From positions 40,921,142 through 40,985,141 of the forward strand of contig NC_030677.2 of the NCBI RefSeq assembly GCF_000004195.4: 64,000 bases of DNA, read 5' to 3'. The translations under genes were made by a program, and so were the position numbers. This DNA is from Xenopus tropicalis (Eukaryota > Chordata > Amphibia > Anura > Pipidae). Positions 46,500-58,000 of the stretch are shown here, in pieces. Every line of letters starts with the position of its first letter. The stretch's first letter is position 1. A model generated the notes under the pieces. The model saw only the letters and a program-made list of their open reading frames with translations, was not told the origin of the DNA and did no database searches.

Positions 46500-47460
46500 G
46501 GTGCTTATTCCTCCCCCTCCAGCTTCTCCACTCCTTTTGCAGCCGAGTTGCCTGAGAGGCTCAGACAATGATGTGTAATGTAACATTAGGCAGGGGAGAG
46601 TATTAGTGGCAGCTCCAGTCCCATCGGCCTCCCCCACCCCATCGTGTGTAGCAGCCCGGCAGCAACCGAATAACGAAGGCACCACAGGGTCTGTCCGGGC
46701 ACCTAGGTACAGAGCAGCAGCTGGGGCTGCCGGGAGATTCCATGCAGTACGGAATGGCCTCCCCCAGTCCCAGGCAGGAGTTTGTACCCCCAGCAGCGCC
46801 TCACTCCGCCGCTCCATTCAGTTCAGGGCACTTTGTGCCACTTATTGACTCTGAACTGCAACAGGATGCACATTCCTTGCGAATAGCACCACAGAAGCGC
46901 GGCGACTGCTAATGGCGAGGGACCTGTCCCACACACTCCCATGTACATGCACCTTGCTGGGATGTGAGACAGGAAAAGAGAAGCGAGGTCACATGAGCGT
47001 CAGTCCCAGCCCCCTCCCCGGCAGCCTGTGCCTGGCTCCATCTCCCACAATCATGCCTCTGGGAGCAGCCTTCTGGCTCGGCATCCCTAGGCACTGAGCC
47101 CTGAGCCCCTGCTGAATGGTCCTTGTGTCGCCGCTTCACTCCTGCCCAACGGGGAGCCGGCATGCAGGCACAGGCTGGGGATGAGCGGCAGCAGCTGGTA
47201 TGGAGGGGGCACAACATGCCAGTCCGGGCGGAGTGATACAACATGGGCACACTGCTTTCAATTGGCTGTGACAGGGGCGCTTCGCTATCAGGTAAAGCTA
47301 ATTCGCACCCCATAGGCACCCCATAGGCACCCTATAGGCACAGGGCATGGGGACCGCTAGGCTGCTGTAGGTGCCGGCTCAGGTTAAGGTTATCAGAGGA
47401 GATCCATAGAAGAGGCACGGTTTATACACGACTTGCCGGCTGCACTGGTTCAAAACTGAG
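46500..47460 (+). promoter_or_regulatory. trmt9b: GC-rich, CpG-containing region; candidate trmt9b promoter/5' exon
   Basis: The GC and CpG content stands out from the AT-rich surroundings, and the region lies about 7.5 kb upstream of the first trmt9b coding exon. A consensus donor CTATCAG|GTAAAG is at 47291/47292. It could join a 5' UTR exon to the acceptor at 54866. Human TRMT9B has non-coding upstream exons, so this is plausible. Overlapping open frames (46909-47319 minus, 46606-46848 plus) show no domain and are not called. Confidence 0.35.
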
Positions 47461-47499
47461 CGCCGCAGCTTTTCAGGTTGGATTTTGTAGCCGTTCTGA

Positions 47500-50365
47500 T
47501 TTCCACATAATCTAGTTTTGGGAGAATTAAAGGCACTTGCAGGACTCACCCAGAAACATTACCATTCTGTTCAGTCTAGTTTGCTTGACCCAGTAGGCAC
47601 GTTATCTTTCAGCTGTTCCAGGGCTGGTATATATAGAATATAGAATAGTATTTGAGTGCTCTGGGGTGTCCAGCCTGCTACCTACCAGTATTTGGGTGTC
47701 AGAGATGCACAGAACAGCTGAACACATGCAGGTTAGAGGTTCCTTAGCTGTGAAATAGTCATTGACTGATGCATATGCCCAAGAGATGACACTTATATTG
47801 CACCTGTATATTCTATATATACTTCCTATCTGTATTTGACATGTAGGTAATGTAGTCCTGACCATTCAGGAGATTTTGCTGTCAACCAACTTACATAAGT
47901 GAATCAGATTTCAGCGTTTGCCCCGTTTATGGTTGGTGCCAATTAGCATTTGCCCCTGGCAGTAACCCAATTCAGCTTTTGGGTGACTACATGCACCTTT
48001 CTGCTGGGGTGCACAGCAACATCCTTATGGGAAAGAGGGGGAAGGGATATTTCACTCTATGGAACTATAGCACCCTTTGTCAGATTATAATGGCTGTTTC
48101 AAAGATAATGGCTGTGTGGGCAGGGTTGTGTCTGTGAGTTCTAGTTAATTTAATGGCTTGAAATAACATGATATACATCATTGTCACATGGAATGAAGGG
48201 TGGACTTAATGTGTATGATTTCCCCCCCCACCCCAAATATACAGTTTTATTACTGAGCTTAGCATAATCAAAATTGTGTTTGCATCTGGTTTTATAAAGG
48301 ATTTTAAAAATATACATATTTTTTGAATGTTTATTACACATCTGAATTAATATAGAAATGAACCTGGGAGCAAGCAAATGCACTCAAGGTCACTTTTCGA
48401 TTCACAGCTACTGGAACTCTGCTAGGGAGTGAAGTCCTTCAGGGACAGCAAGCTTCAGTTGCAGAATGCAAGGCAGGGTGCAAAGTGCAAAAAAAACAGG
48501 TGGAAAAACACGGTTTTTGCATTTTGCTCCCTGCTCGACACTAATCTTACTTTGGTGCAGATCATTGTGTTCAATTCTGTACCTGTGCTTCTCCTGTACA
48601 TACAGTGATGCCTGCATTTTGTAGCACTGAGGGGAGCATGGGGTGGCACTTGGGCATCTCCTTGGATTCTCTCTAGTTTGCGTGCCATTCAGATGTGCAG
48701 TATAAAGAGTGTCAATGTGTGCAAGATGAAGGGGCTCTCTACTTACCACCTGCCTATGGGAGGTATAAGGTACAGAGGTACAGGGCTGCATTAGGCGTTT
48801 GCACCTTGTGCCACATTCAGTGCAAAGTGCCAAGCGTAGGCTGCACAAATTTCTGTGGAGCAAATGCTATACACCTGCTTGTTTGGTGAGGTTGCCAAAT
48901 TAGCAGATCTTTGCCAATGGGCAAATGATCAGATAAGCAGGAGGCTTATGGAGACCAGTCTGACTAGAACACATTACCACTCAAATGTGGGCCTTGCCTG
49001 CTGGGATTTTCAAATAAAGATATCCTGCCAGTTTTCAGCTGGATATCAGTCGGGCAGCCCATGGAGAGGGACCATTACAAGCTCTGCTTGCCTACATAAA
49101 CCGCAGGAGGGCAGAAACATAGATGCTGAATAGCACAAGTGCAGTTGCTCATAGCAAGCAGAGATATGTTTTAAGCAGTCTACTAACTACTACAGTCTTC
49201 ATAAATTTAGCTCCTATTCCCATCACCTGTCTTCCTTAGCCATGGTAGCCAAAATATTTTTTTTTAGTCTTATCAGTTCTACTTTCATTAAGCATGAAAG
49301 GATGTTAATTGCCTCATTAACTTAAGAGCCACAGCTGTAAGGAAGCATCAGCTTTTATATCCCTTATTTACTTGCTTTACCTTTGTTCTGGTACTTACCG
49401 GTAGTTTACCTTGTATGGTAGCTATACATTGATGATATAAACTGATGATTTGATGGTTGTGGTGTGTGGCATATTTTTCAGTGGAGAAGGGGGCATGTGA
49501 ACCAGATGCTTCAGTAAAGCTTATTTCATCTGTATGCTGCCCTTGCTGTTAAGAAAACTCCTAATATAAATGTGTTTTTTAGGACCAGTAGAGGCAAGTG
49601 AACAACAGTCGTATGCATGGGTTCCAATAAACACAAGTATTAAAATGAAGAAAAAGTGTAAATTAACTTTTAGAATGAAAAATGGCTTTTGTAAATCTGT
49701 CCTTTACCCCACTCTGTCCTTTCTGATTTCTTCAGTTGAATATTTACATCCTGTTATACAGAATGTTGTAGCACAACACAATACATGCAGATTATATTAA
49801 TGGACATTGCAATTGTATGCGCTATCATGATTATTTATGTGAAGGTCACAGATGATGCCAGCCTATTGAAAGCCATGGCATTTATTGTACATTAACCAGA
49901 ATAGATTATAAGCAGGAGCGGAAAGTAGAATTTCTGTGCTTATTAAATCTTTCTCTAGTTGTTGCTTTGGTTGTTAAGTAAATAGAAACATGTCATCATT
50001 AATGGGCACTACTGGCATCAGGGTGTCTCTTGTCAACATAAAGTGTCATGGCAGGATATTTCACTTACAGTTGTAGGAGACACACTGCACACTGAAATTA
50101 CACCCTTTAAACACCTTGTCTTTCTAGATTAGCAGTATAATATATTAATAGAATCAGTCAACCAGCCATTAGTAGTTTATTTTTAAAGCAGCTTTGGCAC
50201 CAAAATTACAGAGCTACTTCTATCATAACAATAGATTCATGCTACAGCTACCACAGCTGAGAAAAAAATATATATATATACAATAGTACTGTGTCATTTT
50301 CTGTACAGTAAAGGCTCAGACATTCAGACATATAGTGGTGTCCTGATGTATAGAAGATCTATTGT
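47500..50365. other. Probable trmt9b 5' intron or intergenic; no gene recognised
   Basis: AT-rich. Overlapping open frames at 48408-48889 on both strands lack domains. A short (TA)n tract lies at about 50268-50280. No inverted-repeat element was paired here. Confidence 0.45.
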
Positions 50366-50370
50366 AGACC

Positions 50371-50585
50371 TTAAGGGTGATGGCACACAGAAGACAAATC
50401 TCCAGAGAATACCCTTGCGTAGACTAGCGTGAGAATCACTCTGACACTGCCAGCGGGCTGCAGGTCAGGAGATGGCTGCTAGTAAAATGTGTCAGTGAAC
50501 AGTTCTGAGCAATAATAACCTGACCCGTAACCCGCATTTTGTCATCCAGCACAAGAGGCAAAATCCAATGTGCCATTACCCTAAG
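50371..50585. mobile_element. Diverged MITE with GGGTGATGGCACACAG ends
   Basis: CTTAAGGGTGATGGCACACA on the left is inverted against AATGTGCCATTACCCTAAG on the right. ACAAATCTCC just inside the left end recalls the GGGGAGATTAGTCGCC family. The interior is poorly conserved. Confidence 0.55.
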
Positions 50586-50605
50586 TCTAGGCCAGAGGTA
50601 GAGAC

Positions 50606-51398
50606 AATCACTGGTTCCAACCATCTACCATTGGTTTTAACTATCTACTGAAGCCATGATAATCACTGGTTCTAATCGTTTACTGAGTACATGACAATCA
50701 CTGGTTCAACTATTTACATAGGTCATGAAATCCCTGGTTTCAACCATCTACTGAGGTCATGACAATCATTGGTTCTAACCATCTACTGAGATTATGATAA
50801 TCATTGATTCCAACCATCTACTGAGGTCACACATCATTGTTTTCAACCATCTACTGAGGTCATAGCACTCAGTGGTTCTAACCATTTACTGAAGGCACGG
50901 CAGTCATTGGTTCCAATTATATACTGAGGTCATGACAGTCGTTGGTTCCAGCCATCTCCTGAAGTCACAAAATCATTGGTTTCAACCATCTACTCAGTCA
51001 TAATAATCATTGGTTTTAACTATCTACTCAAGTAATGAAGTCATGACTATCATTGGTTCCAACTATGTAAAAAGTCATGACACTCATTGGTTCCAATCAG
51101 TTACTAAAGTCAAGTCAATCACTGGGTCCAGCCATCTGCTGAGGTCACAAATCATTTTTTTCAACCATCTACTGAGGTCATGACACTCATTGGTTCTAAC
51201 CATTTACTGAAGGCATGACAGTCATTGGTTCCAACCATCTCCTTAAGTCACAAAATCATTGGTTTCAACTATCTACTGAAGTCATAATAATGACTGGTTC
51301 TAACTATCTACTCAAGTTGAGTTCCAATGATTAACTAAGGTCATGACTATCATTAGTTCCAGTTACTTACTGAGGTCATAACAATCCTTTTCCAGTAT
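50606..51398. repeat. Minisatellite, about 35-bp unit, roughly 20 copies
   Basis: The unit consensus is about ACTGAGGTCATGACAATCAT followed by TGGTTCCAACCATCT. Each copy varies at several positions (TGGTTCTAACCATTT, TGGTTTCAACCATCT). Copies run continuously with small indels. It is non-coding and lies upstream of the trmt9b coding exons. Confidence 0.9.
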
Positions 51399-51399
51399 T

Positions 51400-52330
51400 G
51401 CCCAGTAAGTGCTTTATGTCTATTGAAAGATTATTGCTGTTCTATCAGATTGGGGAAGATGATAAATATGGAGAAAGAGCAAACTCAGAGAAGTAGCTGA
51501 CAGAACTTGCAGCATATGCTGTACAAATAATGTACAATATTACCCATCTGTTCTGTGTGTCTGCACACAGGCCGATGCATTGCCTATAAGTGCAGAGACA
51601 CGTAGGAGTGGATGGGAGCACATCAGCTTTTCTCTGCTTGCAGAAAGATGTAAATGGAGAAAAACCAAGGCACAGCTCTGTGTTCCAGTAGCTTTATATG
51701 CAGAGAGCCACCTTCCTTGAGTCAAGCAGCAGAGAATTACTGTACATTATGTTTCTATATAATAGACGCACAAATTGGCATTATCATGTAAGACATGAAA
51801 GGGGGGAGAGCTGGAGGGCGAGTGATAAATCAGCACATAAGGGGACAGAGCTGTTGACACACAGTTTCCAGGGTTATTAAGTAAATGATCTGGCCCAAGA
51901 AAATAACCTTTTGGAGCACCAGTACTCACCCTGTGGCTCACAACTCATACTGGCCTTCTCTATTTCTGTAATTTGTAGTTAGGGCTGCCACCCTTTCTGG
52001 AAAAATGCCATAGCCTTCCTATATTTTTAGCTTTCTCCCCTGTTAATAAACATTAGTATCAAGCACCATTTCCACTGCCTGACCCAAAAAAAAAAGCCAG
52101 ATGGCAGCCTGAATGAGGGGCAAGCCAGGGGTTTACCGACTCTCATGTATGCACTGCTGTGGAACACAGACATTGCTGTATTCATGGGAAAAGCATTGGT
52201 CTGTAACTATAACATACCATATTTACAATGGTACCTAAATAAATAGCATTTAGATACACAAAGTATCACAACTTTAATGCTATGGTACATTGTGAGTGCC
52301 ACCATTTTTAAACACAGAATTTGACACCAT
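51400..52330. other. No gene recognised
   Basis: AT-rich DNA between a minisatellite and a MITE. Short opposing open frames only. Confidence 0.5.
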
Positions 52331-52332
52331 AG

Positions 52333-52667
52333 TTAAGGCTGATTCCACATGTGGCGTAGGGCTGATTTTTTCGGCAAGCGGAAAAATGCTTGCCGAAAAT
52401 TCAGCCCTACACCTGCTACTTGTGCCTGCACCCGAATGAATGGAATACGCTCGGGTGCAGGCACATATAGCCTATATACGAATGAAAACGCGTGAGAATG
52501 CAAAGTCTTGCGTTTTCATGCGTATATCGGCTACATGTGCCTGCACCCGAGCGTATTTCATTCATTCGGGTGCAGGCACAAGTAGCAGGCGTAGGGCTGA
52601 ATTTTCGGCAAGCGTTTTTCCGCTTGCCGAAAAATCAGCCCTACGCCACGTGTGGCATCAGCCTTAC
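52333..52667. mobile_element. Nested palindromic MITE (GGCTGATNCCA family, large form)
   Basis: TTAAGGCTGATTCCACATGT on the left and CACGTGTGGCATCAGCCTTA on the right are inverted. Within come three further nested dyads: CGGCAAGCGG/CCGCTTGCCG, CCTGCACCCGAATGAATG/CATTCATTCGGGTGCAGG, and GAAAACGCG/CGTTTTC around the centre. The whole 335 bp could fold into one long hairpin. Confidence 0.85.
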
Positions 52668-52669
52668 AC

Positions 52670-53845
52670 CCGATACTCTTTGACATCTTAATTGGTTTAA
52701 AATAATGGTATCAATGTAGGTGATAGCCTTGCAACAAATAACACACACCTTTATAAATATTTCAATTAGCTCTTTATAATGGATTATTTCTGCTTTGAGC
52801 AGTATAAACCAACACCTTGACTACATTGTGCATTAAAAAACACCTTTTTTTGGCAGTGTCTTTTACTTGCTTTACTGAATGGGCAAATGTATGAATACTG
52901 TGTTCTGGGGATCTGTAACTGAGTAAGTCGGGCACTGTAGGAGGAAATGGAATCCTTTGAATTTGTTTGGCTGCAATAAACAATGACAGCGGGAAAGCGA
53001 TGTTCAACTTGAATGCTGTATAATTCACCAGGGAATTAAGCACCAGCCCTGAACTGAAAACAAATCCATAATGAAACTATGAATAACTATGCTTTGCTCT
53101 TTGAACAGCAGTTCATAGTCTATATCCTAGGTAGGAAATCAAGAAAACAACAAAAATCAGGTAATATTGTAAGACTGATACATTTGTTTAATTGTTATCC
53201 TTTACTGCCTATAATACAGAGCACAATTAGGCTAATTGAGTCATGGCTCATAGCTTTCTCAGTCTATGTTTGGTCCCTGGGGCACAGGCAGATTAAGTGA
53301 CTTTGTCGAGGCTACTAGGATTAGAACCACAACATAAATAGCAAGGGAAGAATGGTTTGGAGACCATAAAATATGAAAATATGTTCTAAATATATAACAA
53401 TGTAGAACACATAAGTTGCCAAAGGCAGTTGAAATCAGTGAAGTAGAAAGGAGGTAGTTAACATGCATGGCTGTGAGAGAAAAACAGAGAGTATCATACA
53501 ATAAAAGGAAAGTGAAGGCATTAAATTACATTACAGCAAAGATTAAGTGGTCTACAGTATATTAAGAGGAGAATAATTAGGGCTATAAAGAATAAGAAAA
53601 AGAAGGATCATTGTTGGAAAATTTTTTAATAAGACCAGGAGGACTGCAGGTTTTGGCATCCCTGGTGTACACAACGACCCACTTAATGTTTGGACTGACT
53701 GTAAATGGCATACCATAAAACTGGCCTTATAGGAGATAAAAACATTTCAAGTGATATTTATTTCTCATTTATTTAATCACTCTTATTGAAGGAACACAAC
53801 TACAAGTATAAGATAAGAGATCATTCTATAATTCTGATTATTATA
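52670..53845. other. No gene recognised
   Basis: AT-rich sequence in the presumed 5' intron of trmt9b. No elements were paired. Confidence 0.45.
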
Positions 53846-53847
53846 CC

Positions 53848-54052
53848 TAGCGTCTACTAAAAAAACATTTAAATGTTAAATAACCCCAATGCCATGTTGG
53901 TTAGGATGAAGTACAAGGTACTGTTTTATTGATACTGAGAAAAAGGAAATCATTCAAAAAATGAAAATGTTTGCTTAAAATTGACTCTAAAGGAGATGGC
54001 CTCCCTGTAATCTGGAACTTTCTGGATATTTAATTTCTGGATAACAGACACA
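53848..54052. repeat. Dispersed GTTATCC-type repeat (copy 4)
   Basis: It contains TTAGGATGAAGTACAAGGTA, CTGTTTTATTGATACTGAGA, GGAGATGGCCTCCCTGTAAT and CTGGATAACAGACAC. It is the inner part of the family at 16965-17281; the left end is truncated. Confidence 0.75.
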
Positions 54053-54388
54053 AACTGTGTTATATAAATGTGCTATGAACACTCTAACATAGATAGATTG
54101 ATAGATTTTAGATAGAGAGAAATAATTTTATGTAACATTTTTGAATCTGAATTGCTTTGCTGAGATGTTCTCAAAGTCTTTTTTACTGCATTGTGCAGTG
54201 CACATGGCTTCTATGTAACAGCTTTAGGGCATTACATTCTGTTTAGAAGGGTTAAGGCTTATAAAGGATAAGCAACCTATTCTAGAAATATGAGGAATAC
54301 TTGATACCTTGTTGGAACACTTATTTATTCAGCGTTTTCACAGTTTATTGTATTGACAATGTTTTGATTATCTGTATTTTAAAGTATG

Positions 54389-54813
54389 TTAAAGGAACAG
54401 TAACACCAAAAAATGAAAGAGCTTTAAAGTAATAAAAATATAATGCACTGTTGCCCTGCACTGGTAAAACTAGTGTGTTTGCTACAGTAACACTACTATA
54501 ATTTATATAATAAGCTGCTGTGTAGCCACGGGGGCAGCCATTCAAGCTGGAAAAAAGGAGAAAAGGCACAGGTTACATAGCAGATAACAGATAAGTTCTG
54601 TAGAATACAATAGTGTTTTATCTGTTATCTGCTATGTGCCTGTGCCTTTTCTCCTTTGAATGGCTTCCTCCATGGCTACATAGCAGCTTATTTATATAAA
54701 GTATAGTAGACTTTCTGAAGTAAACACACAACTTTTACCAGTGCAGGGCAGCAGCACATTATATTTTAGTTACTTTTATACACTTTCATTTTTTGGTGTT
54801 ACTGTTCCTTTAA
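54389..54813. mobile_element. T2-type MITE with TTAA ends, 53 bp upstream of a trmt9b exon
   Basis: TTAAAGGAACAGTAACACCA on the left is an exact inverse of TGGTGTTACTGTTCCTTTAA on the right. TTAA lies at both ends (54389-54392, 54810-54813). TTAAAGGAA fits the TTAAAGGRR terminus of Xenopus T2 MITEs. Long inner arms meet around AGATAACAGATAAG...CTTATCTGTTATCT-like sequence near 54600. Its right edge leaves 53 bp of intron before the AG at 54866. Confidence 0.88.
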
Positions 54814-54867
54814 TCAGAAATCCCCAGGATATAATGGAATTGTAACCCAGTTCTGTTGTTTTACAGA

Positions 54868-55021
54868 ATGGAATATGAAGCTACCCAACTTGAAAAGCAA
54901 CATGTTCATAGTGTGTATGAAAGCACAGCCCCTTATTTCAACGAAGTGCAAAGTAAAGCCTGGCCAAAGGTGCGCCAGTTTCTTCTGGAACAAGAGCCTG
55001 GCAGTCTCATTGTGGACATAG
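54868..55021 (+). CDS. trmt9b: trmt9b coding exon 1 (start codon)
   Basis: The exon begins at 54867 after TTGTTTTACAG, one base before the ATG, so an upstream non-coding exon is required. It encodes residues 1-51 plus one base ([20 protein letters not shown]...). The N-terminal helices VYESTAPYF and [11 protein letters not shown] are conserved in the family. It ends VDIG at GACATAG|GTAAAA, splitting the glycine codon of SAM motif I. Confidence 0.96.
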
Positions 55022-58000
55022 GTAAAATATAGTGGTGTAAAAACAATGTATTTGTTTAGCAATTGCTTAGCCTTATATTTATATCAATTTATTTTTACAA
55101 TTTCAAGATTTCTTTTTCAGTTATGGGTGGTTGTGTTCTGTTCTTAAATATAACAGCTTGTGGCCAGGATCACACCCAACATCCATAACAAATCGAGGCC
55201 TGTCTAAGCATTTTCATGCTAAGGAACAGATTATTAAAATTCTAAAGAAAACACAAAGATAAAAGGAATGGATAGAAGCAAGCCTATTGCAAGTTTTTGT
55301 GATTGCTTATGGAAAGGGAGTGGATGGCAATAAGTGTGCACACTGAGTGTATTGGGGTTGGTAGATATTGTATGACTGTTCAAGTTGTGTTTAAGGCTAC
55401 TTTGTCTGAAGGTTATTGAGAAAAACAGAACCTCCTTGCTACCAGTCCTTGGAGAAATAAAGGTTGGGGACCCCTGCTCTATCAAAAGAAACACAGGATT
55501 TCTTGTCTTCTTTTTTGTACACATGTTCTTAGGGTATCAGACTTCCTCTCTCAGAAAAATCCTTCATTCCCTGCCAAGTTTACAGAGCTCTCTCCTCTCT
55601 CCCTTCTGCTCCCCCCTCCCATAAGAATCCACAGAATGTGTGATCTGAGCTACCAGCAGCTAGAGCTGCAACACTGAAGCTACTAAGATAGAGATAAAAT
55701 GGCAGCTGCTATCTTAAACAAACAGAGGGAGATTCTAGGGCTGTTCAGATATGGTAAAGCTTTCTGCATAATAAATTTAGTGTTCTAGCTTGCGCTAATG
55801 TGCATAATCTATTGGCATTAAAATGCCTTTCCTTCTCCTTTAATGTACTATTCTCTGTTTACTCTTTTTACCTTCTCTCCCCAACACCCTACCCCTCATT
55901 CACTTTTCTTTCCCTTCCCCAAGAAAGAGAAATGCATAATTACAGCTACCATGATCTGTTATGCACTCCTTGCAAAAGATGGACATGCTACTTCCCCTTG
56001 CACATTCTACTCCAGTATATGGACAAAGACACACACGGCGATTAGATACCACAATACCGCAAGATTAGCCGCTACGATCGACTTTTTAAAAGCCACGGCG
56101 ACTAATCTCCCCATGTGTTTTTGCCCTATTACTGTGATAGAATTTTCATTATTGCTTTGACTACAGACTCATTTCATTGTTGCATGTTTTCCTTATTGTA
56201 ATAAATAATGCCATTCAGTTTTGGGTAGGTGTAATGAATATGGTATAGACAACCCAAATAATTTCCAACCTAAATGAGATCTTGGCACCAAATTGTGTTA
56301 TCTGTAACATTTTCTTTGTTATGTCACTTGCTAAAAATATATTGAAATATTTGGAGAACCTTTTATCGGGAGATACAGGAGTAGTGGTTCTATGGATTTG
56401 TTTGAAACTCTTGCCAAAAGCAAGAGTAGGAAATACCCTGTACAGGCACGGTTGTCAAGGGGGTCAGTGACCCTAACCAGTGAGGAAGCCACAGGAGCTT
56501 TTTTAGGGAAGTTCAAATAAATAAAGATTTTTTTGCTCTAAAACTTATCTCCCTGTTTAATAAATAAGGATCAAAGGCCTCACAATCTTCTTATATTTTC
56601 AGATGGAAGTAGAATGTTTCATGTATCAGTTTAATGTTATAAGCATCTTATTTTTGAGCTATTTATAAGCTAGACAGCAGTAATCATGACCTCTCGAGCA
56701 CTGATATAAAAACAGCTCAAGGCTTGCAATAAGCAAGGGAGACTATTAGATGAATGAGTCAGATTTTTTATTATTATATAGCCTAATATAATAAAATAGA
56801 AAAATATATTTTTAGTAAATAAAAATATGTTTAAAATGTATCGACCTGTATGTACCCTGGAGATGTTCCATAAACTGAAAAGCATAATGTTTTGACTCCT
56901 TTGTGACAATGTTTGCTGTTTATTATATTATGGTATTTGAGGTTGTTTAGGTTTAAAAGAATAGATCAAAAATATTAGGTAAGAAGGATTAGGTAAAGTA
57001 ATACTTTCTGCTCTGTTTTCAGTTTAGAAATGCATATAAGACATAAATGCTGTTAAAACTCCTTACTTGATATTGTTATAGGGACTCTCTAGTTAATTCT
57101 TCCTTACAGCAAAACTAAGGCATCACTAAAACACTGTCTGCAGTACATCTGCCCTAAGACTTTAAAGAAATAGCCGTGCTTTTTAACATAATGTTGTCCA
57201 TATGTGTTCCAGCCAATGTGAACCAGTGGCCTGGTAAGACAACCTAGAGTTATTATAACACTCCTCCTAAGGTGACATTGCCAACTCATCTGACAGAGGG
57301 TGAATCATGCCACACATATAGGTAGATATGTCCATTGGTGCCTAAACAATAGTTACATACAGTTTCAGTATGTATTCATTAAAGAAAAAGCTTACAGGGT
57401 CTGCTTACAGGACAATAGAGCAATTCAGCATTTTAGATAATAAAGAACTTCTTTATGTGTTTTGTTCTGAATATCTTTACTTGCTCAAGAGGAAAAAAGA
57501 GTACAAAGAGATAAATTCTCTAAAAATAGCTGTTCTATGTTGGTATATTAGAAGACACCTTATATTGATTCAATTTAGTTTATGATGGTGGACACCTTGC
57601 GATGACTCTTAACAGGATTGATAGCTCAACCAAGGTTCTGGGAATAAATTGTAGTCACATGCAATCCAGTTTGAATTATACCATACTGTCATCAAGTAGA
57701 AAGAGGTGTAATTGAGTTCAATGTGAAAGTTGGACAGATTCAAGACACTTGACCTGTTAAAATCAGTAAGTGTTAAGAACTGTGATAGTATTTGATGTTT
57801 GATGTTATACGTGTCATTTTGTATGTAACTAAGATTCTGGCACATTTGACACTGGGGCAATAACTTATAATTTATACATATTCTAAAAAAATGAAATTGA
57901 TGTTCCAGACTCTTGAGTACAGTAAATGAGGGTAGAATTATAAATGGAGCTCAGTATTACAGTGAATGATATGGGTAAGCAAAGGGGAAATTAATATTTA

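Noticed and set aside
46089..46817. Minus-strand 242-codon ORF
   Set aside because: It runs through a hAT MITE, a TTAA MITE and a third repeat, so its openness reflects GC-rich composition. No domain was seen.
46909..47319. Minus-strand 136-codon ORF in the GC-rich block
   Set aside because: Composition is Cys/Pro/Ala/Ser rich with no domain. The region fits a CpG-type promoter better.
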